Made by a program: the position numbers and the translations under genes
Source of the DNA: Rhizobium sp. RM
GTDB lineage: Bacteria; Pseudomonadota; Alphaproteobacteria; Rhizobiales; Rhizobiaceae
Reading direction: 5' to 3'
Assembly (NCBI RefSeq): GCF_013390595.1
Contig: NZ_JACAWV010000003.1
Coordinates: 62,001 to 126,000, forward strand
Length of the DNA stretch: 64,000 nucleotides
The notes under the pieces: model-generated
The model's database searches: none
Seen by the model: only the letters and a program-made list of their open reading frames with translations
Told to the model about the DNA's origin: nothing
Shown here: one piece after another, positions 9,514 to 18,588 of the stretch
How positions within the stretch are numbered: the first letter of the stretch is position 1
How the letters are laid out: each line of letters begins with the position of its first letter

Positions 9514-11046
9514 TTATGTCACGGCACCGACCTGCCACGGCACGAATTCATTGTCGCCGTAATCATAAATCTCGCTGACGGTTTTCTCGCCGGAGGCCAC
9601 TGCGATGATATGTTCGAAAATTCGTTTGCCGGATTCTTCAATGGTCTCAGCACCCGTCACGATCTCTCCGCAGTTCAGATCCATGTCTTCCTTCATGTGT
9701 TCGTACATTTCGGAATTGGTTGCGATCTTGATGCAGGGTGACGGTTTGAAGCCGGAGACGGAGCCACGTCCAGTAGTGAAACAGATGACGTTGCAGCCGC
9801 CTGCCACCTGGCCTGTTACGGCAACAGGATCATAACCGGGCGTGTCCATGAAGACGAAACCTTGCTCAGTCACGGTTTCCGCGAATTCATAGACGGCTTT
9901 CAATGGCATGGAGCCGCCTTTCGCGACAGCACCCAGTGACTTTTCAAGAATGGTGGTCAGGCCGCCCAGCTTGTTGCCGTGGGACGGATTGTTGTTCAGC
10001 TCATCACCGTTCCGTGCCGTGTAGTCACGCCACCAGTCAATCCGCTGCAACAGCTTTTCGGCAACGGCCGGCGTGACAGCCCGGCGTGTCAGAAGGTGCT
10101 CGGCACCATAAATCTCAGGCGTCTCAGACAGCACGGTGGTACCACCGTTGCGTACGATCAGATCGGAGGCGTATCCCAGCGCCGGATTGGCGGAAATGCC
10201 GGAATAACCATCGGAGCCGCCACACTCCAGCGCCACCTTCAGTTTCGATAGCGGCTGTTCGGTGCGTTTTGCGGCATTGACGATCGGCAGCATCGCCTTG
10301 ATCTCGGAAATCGCTGCGTCAATCGTCTTGCGCGTGCCGCCATGCTGCTGGATTGTCATGGTCCGCAGCCGCTCGCCCTCCTCCATCTTGTAATGTTCAA
10401 GGATCGGAGCGATCTGGTTGGTTTCACAGCCAAGGCCAATCAGAAGAATACCGCCGAAATTCGGATGGCGAGCATATCCCTGAATGGTGCGGATCAGCAG
10501 GCGGTAGCCTTCGGATTTGGTATTGAGTGCGCAGCCGCCGCCGTGGGTCAAGGCAACGACACCATCCACATTGTCGAAACCGTCCAGCCCGCCCTGCTTG
10601 TTGAAATAATCAGCGATGTAACGGGACACCGTGGCGGAACAGTTCACGGAAGCTATCACGCCAATGTAATTGCGCGTACCGACACCACCCAGACCGCGAT
10701 CGTAACCCAGAAAGGTGCGGCGACCGGCTTCGGGCAGCATGCCCTTCTCTTCGATATCGACGCTGAACTGGTGAGCGTGCTCGGACGGAACCATCGCAAG
10801 GTTATGAAGATGTACGTGCCGCCCGGGCTCGATGTCCTGGGTCGCGATACCGATGACCTGTCCGTATTTCAGGACGTCTTCGCCTGACCGGATGAATTTC
10901 AGTGCAACCTTGTGCCCTCGCCCAATCAGATCAAGTGCTTTTAAGTCACCTCGCCCTGTCACGCCGCCGGCCGGTATAGAACGGCGCGCCACTGCGACAT
11001 TGTCGCCAGCGTTTAGCAAGATGGTTGCCTCGGAACTTTCACTCAC
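9514..11046 (-). CDS. uxaA: UxaA-family altronate dehydratase
   Basis: A 510-residue UxaA/GarD family dehydratase with an N-terminal SAF domain (about 1-95) and the large C-terminal domain, including GYDRGLGGVGTRNYIG and THGGGCALN. Altronate dehydratase makes 2-keto-3-deoxy-D-gluconate from D-altronate. The start is GTG with an AGGAGG site before it. It is transcribed with or next to the FadR-type regulator and divergently from the sugar importer. The neighbours encode an L-galactonate-type dehydrogenase and a tagaturonate-reductase-like enzyme, which fits altronate as substrate. A galactarate-type substrate cannot be excluded from sequence alone. Confidence 0.85.
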   Translation of the reverse strand: MSESSEATILLNAGDNVAVARRSIPAGGVTGRGDLKALDLIGRGHKVALKFIRSGEDVLKYGQVIGIATQDIEPGRHVHLHNLAMVPSEHAHQFSVDIEEKGMLPEAGRRTFLGYDRGLGGVGTRNYIGVIASVNCSATVSRYIADYFNKQGGLDGFDNVDGVVALTHGGGCALNTKSEGYRLLIRTIQGYARHPNFGGILLIGLGCETNQIAPILEHYKMEEGERLRTMTIQQHGGTRKTIDAAISEIKAMLPIVNAAKRTEQPLSKLKVALECGGSDGYSGISANPALGYASDLIVRNGGTTVLSETPEIYGAEHLLTRRAVTPAVAEKLLQRIDWWRDYTARNGDELNNNPSHGNKLGGLTTILEKSLGAVAKGGSMPLKAVYEFAETVTEQGFVFMDTPGYDPVAVTGQVAGGCNVICFTTGRGSVSGFKPSPCIKIATNSEMYEHMKEDMDLNCGEIVTGAETIEESGKRIFEHIIAVASGEKTVSEIYDYGDNEFVPWQVGAVT

Positions 11047-11092
11047 GGGTTTTCCTCCTCCCGATATGCAATGCCTGCAATGTTTGGTGATG

Positions 11093-11785
11093 TCAGTCGT
11101 CTACCCAGCGTCGCTTGGAACTTTCCAGGTGCCCGTGCATGGCGGCCTGCGCCAGCAGTGGGTCCCTTGCCTCAAGGGCTGCGAGGATGGTCTCATGCTC
11201 CTGCAGCGCATGCGCCCAGGTGTCACGATCTTCAAATTTGACGCGAAGCTGCGCAGAAATAGGGCTGTGCCGTTCATCGAACAGGTTTGCGACGAGCCGC
11301 GCTAAAACACTGTTTCCGGATTGTTCGGCAATTGTGACGTGGAACAGGCGATCCTGGTCGAGTGGTTTGCGGCCTGCTTCGATTTCCTTGCGCATGGCCG
11401 CGAGAATTCGACGGAGATTTGTAACAGTTTCATCCGTCATACGGCTTGCAGCAAGCACGATCGTTGCCCCTTCGACGGCTGCGCGTGCCTGCATCAGTTC
11501 AGACGGACTGTCGCCGAGCGATTTTGTGTGGTGCCGGGGCTGCAACGGTTCTGCAGAAACGTAGACACCGGAGCCCATCCGGATTTCAACGGTATTGTCG
11601 ATTTCAAGTGCGATCAGCGCTTCACGAAGTGACGGACGCGATACACCGAGTTTCTGGGCAAGTTCTCGCTCTGCCGGAAGACGGGCTCCAGGCTGAAACT
11701 CACCTGCTTCAATCAATTCCCGGATCTGGTCTGCGATCTGCTGGTAGAGCCTGCGTGGCTCCAGTATTTTGGCCTGACCATTCAT
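11093..11785 (-). CDS. FadR-subfamily GntR transcriptional regulator
   Basis: A 230-residue regulator. The winged helix-turn-helix covers about residues 12-78 (RLPAERELAQKLGVSRPSLREAL), and the FCD ligand-binding domain covers about 95-220. FadR-type proteins of sugar-acid operons (UxuR, ExuR, LgoR types) usually repress until they bind a pathway intermediate. It sits between the altronate dehydratase gene and the importer operon. Three copies of a TGG(N)5ACCA-like motif in the divergent gap are its likely operators. The effector is unknown; a sugar acid of the pathway is the natural guess. Confidence 0.9.
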   Translation of the reverse strand: MNGQAKILEPRRLYQQIADQIRELIEAGEFQPGARLPAERELAQKLGVSRPSLREALIALEIDNTVEIRMGSGVYVSAEPLQPRHHTKSLGDSPSELMQARAAVEGATIVLAASRMTDETVTNLRRILAAMRKEIEAGRKPLDQDRLFHVTIAEQSGNSVLARLVANLFDERHSPISAQLRVKFEDRDTWAHALQEHETILAALEARDPLLAQAAMHGHLESSKRRWVDD

Positions 11786-11820
11786 GTGCGTTTTGCCGAA
11801 ACCTTTTTTGATCGGTTATT

Positions 11821-11831
11821 TGGCCTTACCG
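11821..11831. promoter_or_regulatory. Candidate FadR-type operator, copy 1
   Basis: TGGCCTTACCG resembles the TGGTNNNACCA box bound by FadR-subfamily GntR proteins (C in place of T at position 4 and G at the last position). It lies 36 bases upstream of the regulator start, suited to autoregulation. Two similar boxes lie in the same gap. Confidence 0.5.
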
Positions 11832-11953
11832 TATCTTTATTGAATTCAATAGGCAAGTTGATGTTTATGCGACTGAAAACAATAAGTTTTTTATGTTATT
11901 CCAGATAGTGTTATGGATCTTCATGCGACTCTGCATTGAGAATTTGGATAAAT

Positions 11954-11986
11954 TGGCTTGACCATATCTCGAAACCGGCCTAACCA
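11954..11986 (+). promoter_or_regulatory. Importer-operon promoter with two candidate operators
   Basis: TTGACC (11958-11963) and TAACCA (11981-11986) are 17 bases apart, a plausible -35/-10 pair about 54 bases before the importer ATPase gene. Two operator-like boxes, TGGCTTGACCA (11954-11964) and CGGCCTAACCA (11976-11986), are centred 22 bases apart, two helical turns. One covers the -35 hexamer and the other the -10 hexamer, which fits direct repression by the FadR-type regulator. This is inferred from pattern only. Confidence 0.55.
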
Positions 11987-12039
11987 TTCCGCCAATTCGC
12001 TGTCTCCCGACGGAGCGGGCGCGCGATTGGGAGGATGGG

Positions 12040-13605
12040 ATGCAGCAGGGTGCATCGACGATTGAGGGCGGCTCATCGCCTGAACGTGTTGCGGCTGGAA
12101 AGGGCGAGACCGTTTTGCGGCTCGACAATATCAGCAAGGAATTTCCAGGCGTCAAAGCCTTGTCGGATGTGCATTTCGACCTGCGCTCTGGTGAGGTCCA
12201 TGCGGTCTGCGGAGAAAATGGTGCTGGCAAATCAACGCTGATGAAGATCATTAGCGGCGTCTATCAGCCAACCTCCGGAACGATTGTCTACAAAGGCAAT
12301 AAGGTTCAATATGCCTCGCCGCTGGAATCGGAAGCGGCGGGCATTGCCATTATTCATCAGGAACTCAATCTTGTTCCTCACCTCAGTGTCGCGGAAAACA
12401 TCTATCTGGCGCGCGAGCCGCGCCGTGGTTTTCTTGTCGACCGCAAGAAATTGAGAACTGATGCGAAACGCTGTCTCGATCGGCTGGGCGTGGATATCGA
12501 TCCCGATCAACTTGTCCGTGGTCTTTCCGTTGCGCAGTGTCAGATGGTGGAAATCGCCAAGGCGCTTTCGCTTGATGCGGAAGTCCTCATCATGGACGAG
12601 CCGACCTCATCGCTGACCGAACAGGAAACCCGTTTGCTGTTCCAGGTTATTCGTGATCTCAAGACGGCCGGTGTCGGTATCGTCTACATATCGCACCGGC
12701 TTGATGAAATGGCGGAGATTGTTGATCGCGTCACGGTTCTGCGGGATGGTCGTTACATCTCGACGGACGATTTCCAAGCAATCACGGTCGACGATATCGT
12801 TACGCGCATGGTTGGCCGCTCCCTGGAAGACAAATTCCCCGAGCGTACCTCACAACCTTCAGACGATATCATCTTCTCGGTCGAGGGGCTCAGCCGCGCC
12901 GGCGTGTTCCAGGACGTCAGTTTTTCCCTGCGTCGAGGCGAAATTCTCGGTTTCGCCGGTTTGATGGGGGCTGGACGTACGGAAGTGGCGCGGGCGATTT
13001 TCGGTGCCGATGCGCTAGATGCGGGAAAAATAGTATTCAACGGGCGCGAGCTTTCCATTTCATCGCCACAGGACGCAATCGAAGAAGGCATCGCCTATCT
13101 TTCGGAAGACCGCAAAAGCGATGGGTTGGCGATCAAGATGTCGGTTGCGGCCAATACAACGCTTGCCAACATGAAAGAGGTTTCGAACCGTTTCGGCCTC
13201 ATTGACTTCAAGAAGCACGATATGGTCGCGAAAAAATACGTCGACCTTCTGAATGTCCGTACGCCATCGATCGGACAGACCGTGCGACTTCTCTCGGGCG
13301 GCAACCAGCAGAAGATCATTATCGGCAAATGGCTGTTTCGTCAGTCGAAGGTTCTGTTTTTCGACGAGCCGACCCGCGGTATCGACGTGGGCGCCAAGTT
13401 TGCCATCTACAAGATCATGGATGAGCTGGCTGCTCAGGGCATCGGCGTCATTCTTATCAGTTCCGAGTTGCCGGAGGTTCTCGGGCTGACGGACCGCATT
13501 GCTGTTTTCCATGAAGGCAGGATTACCGGCGTGCTCGAAACCGCCAAGACCAATCAGGAAGAAATCATGCGCTATGCATCCGGCTACAGCCGGCCGGTGC
13601 AGTGA
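12040..13605 (+). CDS. Sugar ABC transporter ATP-binding protein (RbsA/MglA type)
   Basis: A 521-residue fused double ATPase of the carbohydrate uptake transporter 2 class. The first half has Walker A GENGAGKST (about residues 67-75) and IIMDEPTSSLTEQE. The second half has the usual degenerate GLMGAGRTE, an intact LSGGNQQK signature and FFDEPTRGIDVG. A GGGAGG site lies just upstream. It starts the operon with the permease and binding protein genes. Context suggests that the substrate is L-fucose, L-galactose or a close relative. Confidence 0.95.
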   Translation: MQQGASTIEGGSSPERVAAGKGETVLRLDNISKEFPGVKALSDVHFDLRSGEVHAVCGENGAGKSTLMKIISGVYQPTSGTIVYKGNKVQYASPLESEAAGIAIIHQELNLVPHLSVAENIYLAREPRRGFLVDRKKLRTDAKRCLDRLGVDIDPDQLVRGLSVAQCQMVEIAKALSLDAEVLIMDEPTSSLTEQETRLLFQVIRDLKTAGVGIVYISHRLDEMAEIVDRVTVLRDGRYISTDDFQAITVDDIVTRMVGRSLEDKFPERTSQPSDDIIFSVEGLSRAGVFQDVSFSLRRGEILGFAGLMGAGRTEVARAIFGADALDAGKIVFNGRELSISSPQDAIEEGIAYLSEDRKSDGLAIKMSVAANTTLANMKEVSNRFGLIDFKKHDMVAKKYVDLLNVRTPSIGQTVRLLSGGNQQKIIIGKWLFRQSKVLFFDEPTRGIDVGAKFAIYKIMDELAAQGIGVILISSELPEVLGLTDRIAVFHEGRITGVLETAKTNQEEIMRYASGYSRPVQ

Positions 13606-13613
13606 GGAAACAC

Positions 13614-14636
13614 ATGTCGAATATTGCAGAACCCCAGAAGAGCTTCACGTTCAGCGACCGGCAGAAGGATATCATCCAGAAGTTTGCGGCGCTCGGCAGT
13701 CTCGTGGCGTTGACAATGGTATTCTCCGCCACCAGCAGCGCATTCTTCTCCGTCAACAATGCCATGACGATCGCGCTTCAGGTGACGTCTATTGCCCTTC
13801 TCGGCATAGGCGCCACCTGTGTCATCATCACCGGTGGTATCGATCTTTCGGTGGGCTCGGTTCTGGCACTTGCCGGCGTCGTTGCCGCACTCGCCGTGAA
13901 GGAATTCGGCATGCCGGTTCCGATTGGCATGTTGCTCGGCATTCTGACGGGATCGTTGTGTGGTTTCATCAACGGTCTTCTCGTGACGCGCTTCAAGTTG
14001 CCACCGTTTATCGCGACGCTCGGCATGATGTTGATCGCCCGTGGCGTTGCCCTGCAGATTACCGGCGCACGTGCTGTTTCCGGTCTTGGCGAATCCTTCG
14101 GTGAACTCGGCAATGGTGCCCTCTTCCGCATCGTGACGATTGGCGATGACGGGTTTCCCAACGTGGTTTTCCCAGGCATCCCCTACCCCGTCATTTTGAT
14201 GGTGGTGATTGCCTTTGCCGTTTCGTTCATGCTCAACCGTTCGATCCTCGGACGTCACATTTATGCTGTCGGTTCGAATGCGGAAGCCGCCCGTCTCTCC
14301 GGTGTGAACGTCGCCCGCGTCACCAACTTCACCTACATCCTGTCCGGTACACTGGCAGGTCTGACGGGTTGTGTGCTGATGTCGCGCCTTGTCACCGCAC
14401 AGCCGAATGAAGGCGTGATGTACGAACTCGATGCCATCGCCAGCGCGGTCATTGGTGGCACGTCGTTGATTGGCGGTGTCGGTACGATTTCCGGCACGGC
14501 GATTGGCGCCTTCGTTATCGGCATTCTGCGCAATGGTCTCAACATGAACGGCGTTTCTGCCTTCACGCAACAGATTATCATCGGCCTCGTCATTCTGGTC
14601 ACCGTCTGGATCGACCAGCTTCGCAATCGTCGCTGA
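13614..14636 (+). CDS. Sugar ABC transporter permease (RbsC type)
   Basis: An inner-membrane permease of about 340 residues with eight to ten hydrophobic helices and the GGIDLSVGSVLALAGV and VGSNAEAARLSGV motifs of the RbsC/AraH family. The ATG at 13614 is preferred over a GTG at 13602 that overlaps the ATPase stop. It pairs with the upstream ATPase and downstream binding protein. Confidence 0.95.
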   Translation: MSNIAEPQKSFTFSDRQKDIIQKFAALGSLVALTMVFSATSSAFFSVNNAMTIALQVTSIALLGIGATCVIITGGIDLSVGSVLALAGVVAALAVKEFGMPVPIGMLLGILTGSLCGFINGLLVTRFKLPPFIATLGMMLIARGVALQITGARAVSGLGESFGELGNGALFRIVTIGDDGFPNVVFPGIPYPVILMVVIAFAVSFMLNRSILGRHIYAVGSNAEAARLSGVNVARVTNFTYILSGTLAGLTGCVLMSRLVTAQPNEGVMYELDAIASAVIGGTSLIGGVGTISGTAIGAFVIGILRNGLNMNGVSAFTQQIIIGLVILVTVWIDQLRNRR

Positions 14637-14715
14637 TGAAAAGGGGCTGCGGACCCTTTCCGCAAACAAGAACGGCATGGGGGAGGCCCGGCGTGCCGAC
14701 AAAATGGAGGAAAAA

Positions 14716-15657
14716 ATGAAAAAAATCGCGACTGCCCTTCTGACATCCGCAATCGCCCTGTGGAGCGTTTCCACCGTGCAGGCCGGTGAAATTGCCGTCA
14801 TCGTCAAGACCGTCAACTCCACCTTCTGGCAGAACGTCCAGAAAGGTGCGGATGAAGCGATCAAGAACGCCTCCGGTCACACCATGACCTTCCAGGGTCC
14901 GGCATCGGAATCGGCCATTGCCGATCAGGTCAATATGGTTGAGAACGCCGTCAACCGTAAGGTTGCAGGCATCGTTCTGGCCCCTTCCGATCCGGATGCG
15001 CTGGTTCCCGCTGTCAAGAAGGCTTGGGAAGCCCGTATTCCGGTGGTGATTGTCGACTCCCAGCTCGCCAAGGGCGCGGAGCAATATTACCAGTCCTTCC
15101 TCGCAACCGACAACAAGAAGGCCGGTGAACTTGCTGCCCAGGCGCTGATCGAAAAGGTTGGCAAGGAAGGCAAGATTGCCGTGATGTCCTATGTTGCAGG
15201 TGCAGGTTCTGAAATCGGCCGCGTCGGCGGTTTCACTGACTACATCAAGGCCAACTCCAAGCTTGAAATCGTCGGTCCGTTCTATTCGCAGTCGCAGATG
15301 GCAACGGCGCTGAACCAGACCACCGACGTTCTGGCCGCAAATGCCGACCTCAAGGGTATCTTCGGTGCCAACGAGCCGACAGCAATTGGTGTTGGTCGCG
15401 CACTGGCTCAGTCCGGCAAGGCTGGCAAGGTCGTCGCTATCGGCTTTGACGGTAACCAGGATCTGCAGAGCTTCGTCAAGGACGGCACGCTTGCTGGCAT
15501 CGTCGTTCAGGGGTCTTACCAGATGGGCGAAAAGGGTGTTGAAACCGTCGCGAAGCTTATCGGCAAGGAAAAGGCCGAAAAGTTCGTCGATACCGGTGTG
15601 GTTGTCGTGACCAAGGACAACATCGACAAGCCGGAAGCGAAGAACGTTCTCTACTGA
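14716..15657 (+). CDS. Periplasmic sugar-binding protein (RbsB type)
   Basis: A 313-residue solute-binding protein. The signal peptide is KK followed by a hydrophobic core, ending at VQA about residue 22, and the mature part begins GEIAVIVKTVNSTFWQNV, typical of ribose/galactose-type binding proteins. The start at 14716 follows a TGGAGG site; the longer frame from 14677 would hide the signal peptide. The ligand is unknown but is probably the sugar degraded by the downstream enzymes. A very stable hairpin follows the gene. Confidence 0.94.
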   Translation: MKKIATALLTSAIALWSVSTVQAGEIAVIVKTVNSTFWQNVQKGADEAIKNASGHTMTFQGPASESAIADQVNMVENAVNRKVAGIVLAPSDPDALVPAVKKAWEARIPVVIVDSQLAKGAEQYYQSFLATDNKKAGELAAQALIEKVGKEGKIAVMSYVAGAGSEIGRVGGFTDYIKANSKLEIVGPFYSQSQMATALNQTTDVLAANADLKGIFGANEPTAIGVGRALAQSGKAGKVVAIGFDGNQDLQSFVKDGTLAGIVVQGSYQMGEKGVETVAKLIGKEKAEKFVDTGVVVVTKDNIDKPEAKNVLY

Positions 15658-15670
15658 TTGTCTGAACTCA

Positions 15671-15700
15671 GGATGGGTGCCGCTCGTGCGGCGCTCATCC
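15671..15700 (+). other. Strong intercistronic hairpin
   Basis: A 13-bp stem (15671-15683 with 15688-15700, G-T wobbles allowed) closes on a TCGT tetraloop, with no T tract after it. It lies between the binding-protein gene and the catabolic genes. Such hairpins after binding-protein genes often protect the upstream mRNA, or partly stop transcription, so that binding protein is made in excess. Confidence 0.7.
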
Positions 15701-15725
15701 GCCCAAGTCCCGTGTATTTTCGAAA

Positions 15726-16748
15726 GTGCCCGCAATGAAAGTCTCCGACACACGCAAGCTGCCTCGTCGCAATGTCGATGTTACCCTGATGGGTCTTGGC
15801 TGTGCCCAGATGGGTAATCTCTATCGGATTACGCCTTATGCGGAATCGAAGGGCGCTTTCGACAAGGCATGGGAAAGCGGTATCCGCTATTTTGATACTG
15901 CACCATTTTACGGCTACACCCGTTCCGAACGCCGCCTCGGCACGATGGTGACGGAGCACGATCGTAACGACTATACGCTGAGCACCAAGGTCGGGCGCGT
16001 CATGGTGCCTGACGAAACAGTTGGACCGGAAGAGGATGCCTATGTCGCGCCTCTGCCGTTCCGCCCGGTCTATGATTATTCCCATGACGGTATCCTGCGC
16101 TCGTTCGAAGCAAGCCAGCAGCGGCTCGGTGTCCTGAAGCCGGATATTCTCTATATTCACGATATCGGCCCTTACACGCACGGCGACAGACACCAGCATT
16201 ACTGGGAGCAGTTGACGTCGGGCGGTGGTTTCAAGGCACTTGGCAGGCTGCGCGAAGAAGGTTCGACAGGTGCTGTCGGGCTTGGCGTCAACGAATGGGA
16301 GATCGTTCGTGATGCCATGGAAGTCTTTGACATAGACGTTGCGATGTTGGCCGGCCGTTATACGTTGCTGGAACAGCAGAGCCTGTCGTTCATGAATGCC
16401 TGCGCGGAAAAGGGTGTCGGCATCGTTGTCGCGGGCGCATTCAATTCCGGCATTCTCGCCGGTAACCGCAAGTTCAACTATGCTGACGCGCCTCAGGAGA
16501 TATTGTCCCGCGTCGACGCGCTTCATGATGTCTGCGAGGAGCTTGGTGTTTCACTGCAGGCTGCTGCGCTGCAGTTCCCGCTCGCCCATGCTGCAGCCGT
16601 TACCGTTGTATCCGGTGCACGCAATGCCGAACAGCTTTCTTCCAATATCGGCTGGTTCGAACAGGAAATTCCGCATGAATTCTGGTCAGAGCTGCACCGT
16701 CGCGGTTTGATTGCTGAGGGTTCGCCGGTGCCGGGTGGAAAGGCCTGA
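15726..16748 (+). CDS. Aldo/keto reductase, L-fucose / L-galactose (D-threo-aldose) 1-dehydrogenase-like
   Basis: A 340-residue aldo/keto reductase resembling D-threo-aldose 1-dehydrogenase and pyridoxal 4-dehydrogenase. The catalytic tetrad is visible: D and Y in FDTAPFYGYTRSERRLG, K in STKVGR, and H in YIHDIG. Enzymes of this group oxidise the C1 of L-fucose and L-galactose to the lactone with NAD(P). The following genes for a lactonase and L-fuconate dehydratase support that reaction here. An in-frame ATG at 15735 is an alternative start. Confidence 0.82.
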   Translation: MPAMKVSDTRKLPRRNVDVTLMGLGCAQMGNLYRITPYAESKGAFDKAWESGIRYFDTAPFYGYTRSERRLGTMVTEHDRNDYTLSTKVGRVMVPDETVGPEEDAYVAPLPFRPVYDYSHDGILRSFEASQQRLGVLKPDILYIHDIGPYTHGDRHQHYWEQLTSGGGFKALGRLREEGSTGAVGLGVNEWEIVRDAMEVFDIDVAMLAGRYTLLEQQSLSFMNACAEKGVGIVVAGAFNSGILAGNRKFNYADAPQEILSRVDALHDVCEELGVSLQAAALQFPLAHAAAVTVVSGARNAEQLSSNIGWFEQEIPHEFWSELHRRGLIAEGSPVPGGKA

Positions 16749-16752
16749 TAAA

Positions 16753-17574
16753 ATGGTCATCGATGCCCACCAGCATTTCTGGCTGTTGAAGGATCGTGCC
16801 GGTCAATGGCCGCCACCCTCCCTGCAAGCCATCTACCGTGATTTTCTTCCCGAGGATCTTTTTCCCCTGATGCGAAAGGCGGGTGTGACCGGCACCGTTC
16901 TCGTGCAGACGATGGAAAACGCTGCCGATACCGACTTCATGCTGGCGCAGGCGGAGAAGAATGACTTCATAAAGGCTGTGGTCGGTTGGGTAGATCTGAA
17001 GGCCGACAATGCTCCTGCCATGATTGCAAGCAGGGCGGCGCATCCAGCCTTCAAAGGTGTCCGCCCCATGTTGCAGGACATTGCCAACATTGACTGGATC
17101 GATGACGTCGCATTGGAGCCTGCAGTCAAAGCCCTGATCGATCATGGGCTGGTATTTGATGCATTGGTTCTACCTCCGCACCTGCCGCATCTTCTGAGCT
17201 TTGCGCGCCGTTATCCCGCTTTGCCTGTCGTCATCGATCATGGTGCAAAGCCGTTGATCGCCAAGGGTATCTATGCCGGCTGGCGTGCCGACATGGCCGC
17301 ATTGGCAGCGCTTCCCAATGTGCACTGCAAGCTTTCCGGTCTGCTGACTGAACGGGGAGAACAAAAGCCCGAGGCAATACGTCCTTATGCCGAGACCATT
17401 CTTGAGCTTTTTGGTCCGGCAAGGGTAATCTTTGGTAGTGATTGGCCAGTCCTGCGCCTTGCTGGCGACTACCAGCAGTGGATCGATTTCTGCCATGAGA
17501 TCATACCCCCTACAGACCACGCAGCAGTATTCGGCGGCAATGCCGCCCGTTTCTACAGACTTTCCGACAGGTGA
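16753..17574 (+). CDS. Amidohydrolase-family sugar lactonase (L-fuconolactonase type)
   Basis: A 273-residue metal-dependent hydrolase (COG3618 type) starting MVIDAHQHFWL, where HQH is the metal-binding HxH, with FGSDWPV near the C-terminus supplying the last catalytic aspartate. Members with this N-terminus hydrolyse L-fuconolactone and related lactones. It follows the aldose dehydrogenase gene by four bases, so it probably opens the lactone made by that enzyme. The start at 16753 is preferred because an upstream frame overlaps the previous gene. Confidence 0.82.
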   Translation: MVIDAHQHFWLLKDRAGQWPPPSLQAIYRDFLPEDLFPLMRKAGVTGTVLVQTMENAADTDFMLAQAEKNDFIKAVVGWVDLKADNAPAMIASRAAHPAFKGVRPMLQDIANIDWIDDVALEPAVKALIDHGLVFDALVLPPHLPHLLSFARRYPALPVVIDHGAKPLIAKGIYAGWRADMAALAALPNVHCKLSGLLTERGEQKPEAIRPYAETILELFGPARVIFGSDWPVLRLAGDYQQWIDFCHEIIPPTDHAAVFGGNAARFYRLSDR

Positions 17575-17577
17575 CCC

Positions 17578-18588
17578 ATGCTGGCAATTTTCTGTGATAC
17601 ACCCGGTCAATTGAGCGCGCGCGAACTGCCTAAACCGGCGCGCGGCGAAGGTGAGGTGCTGGTGCGCATCCGTCGTATCGGCGTCTGCGGAACAGATTTG
17701 CATATCTTTACCGGCAATCAGCCTTATCTATCATATCCGCGTGTCATGGGACACGAGCTCTCCGGTACGGTCGAAGAAGCGCCCGATGGAAGTGTGCTGT
17801 CGCACGGGGATGTCGTCACCATCATTCCCTACATGTCCTGTGGTCATTGCAGCGCATGCCTGAAAGGCAAGAGCAATTGCTGCCGCAATATCGGTGTTCT
17901 GGGCGTCCATCGCGATGGCGGGATGGTCGAATATCTGAGTGTGCCGCAACAGTTCGTGCTGAAGGCCGAAGGGCTGACGCTGGATCAGGCCGCGATGACC
18001 GAGTTCCTGGCCATCGGTGCGCATGCCGTGCGGCGCGGAGCTGTTGAACAAGACCAGCAGGTTCTGATCGTCGGCGCCGGACCGATCGGTATGGCAGTGG
18101 CTGTTTTTGCTGTTTTGAACGGCGGTGTGGTGACGATGATCGATAGTCGCGCGGACCGGCTGGATTTCTGCAAGACGCATCTCGGTGCGGCGCATGTCGT
18201 CGCGCTCGGTGAAGGCGACAAGGATCAACTCTCGGATATCACGAGCGGCGATTTCTTTGATGTTGTCTTCGATGCGACCGGCAATCCGAAAGCCATGGAG
18301 CGCGGTTTCTCCTTCGTGGGGCACGGTGGCTCTTATGTTCTTGTTTCCATCGTTGCCAGCGACATCAGCTTCAATGATCCGGAGTTTCACAAACGTGAAA
18401 CCACCCTGCTGGGCAGCCGTAACGCGACGCCTGATGATTTTGAGCGGGTGCTGGAAGCGTTACGCGCCGGAAAGGTGCCGGAAGCACTGATTACTCATCG
18501 TATGGCTCTCTCCGAGGTGCCGTCGAAATTCGCCGGTCTCACCGATCCGAAGGCTGGCGTCATCAAGGGCATGGTGGAGGTCGCATGA
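17578..18588 (+). CDS. Zinc-dependent alcohol dehydrogenase, L-galactonate 5-dehydrogenase-like
   Basis: A 336-residue medium-chain dehydrogenase. Catalytic zinc ligands are in GVCGTDLH and MGHE, the structural zinc lobe is CGHCSACLKGKSNCC, and the NAD fold has GAGPIGMAV. It resembles E. coli LgoD (YjjN), which oxidises L-galactonate to D-tagaturonate. The next gene encodes a tagaturonate-reductase-like enzyme and the operon's divergent arm an altronate dehydratase, which together would complete that route. An alternative is oxidation of 2-keto-3-deoxy-L-fuconate. It begins three bases after the lactonase stop and overlaps the next gene. Confidence 0.8.
   Translation: MLAIFCDTPGQLSARELPKPARGEGEVLVRIRRIGVCGTDLHIFTGNQPYLSYPRVMGHELSGTVEEAPDGSVLSHGDVVTIIPYMSCGHCSACLKGKSNCCRNIGVLGVHRDGGMVEYLSVPQQFVLKAEGLTLDQAAMTEFLAIGAHAVRRGAVEQDQQVLIVGAGPIGMAVAVFAVLNGGVVTMIDSRADRLDFCKTHLGAAHVVALGEGDKDQLSDITSGDFFDVVFDATGNPKAMERGFSFVGHGGSYVLVSIVASDISFNDPEFHKRETTLLGSRNATPDDFERVLEALRAGKVPEALITHRMALSEVPSKFAGLTDPKAGVIKGMVEVA

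Noticed and set aside
13584..14864. Long minus-strand open frame opposite the sugar permease and binding-protein start
   Set aside because: It runs across two real genes on the other strand, its product is a low-complexity D/H/N-rich string, and no ribosome binding site or family is visible.
18384..18401. GTTTCAC-AAA-CGTGAAAC as a further parS site
   Set aside because: Both arms resemble parS, but three extra bases lie between them, so the palindrome spacing is wrong; it is within the dehydrogenase coding sequence.
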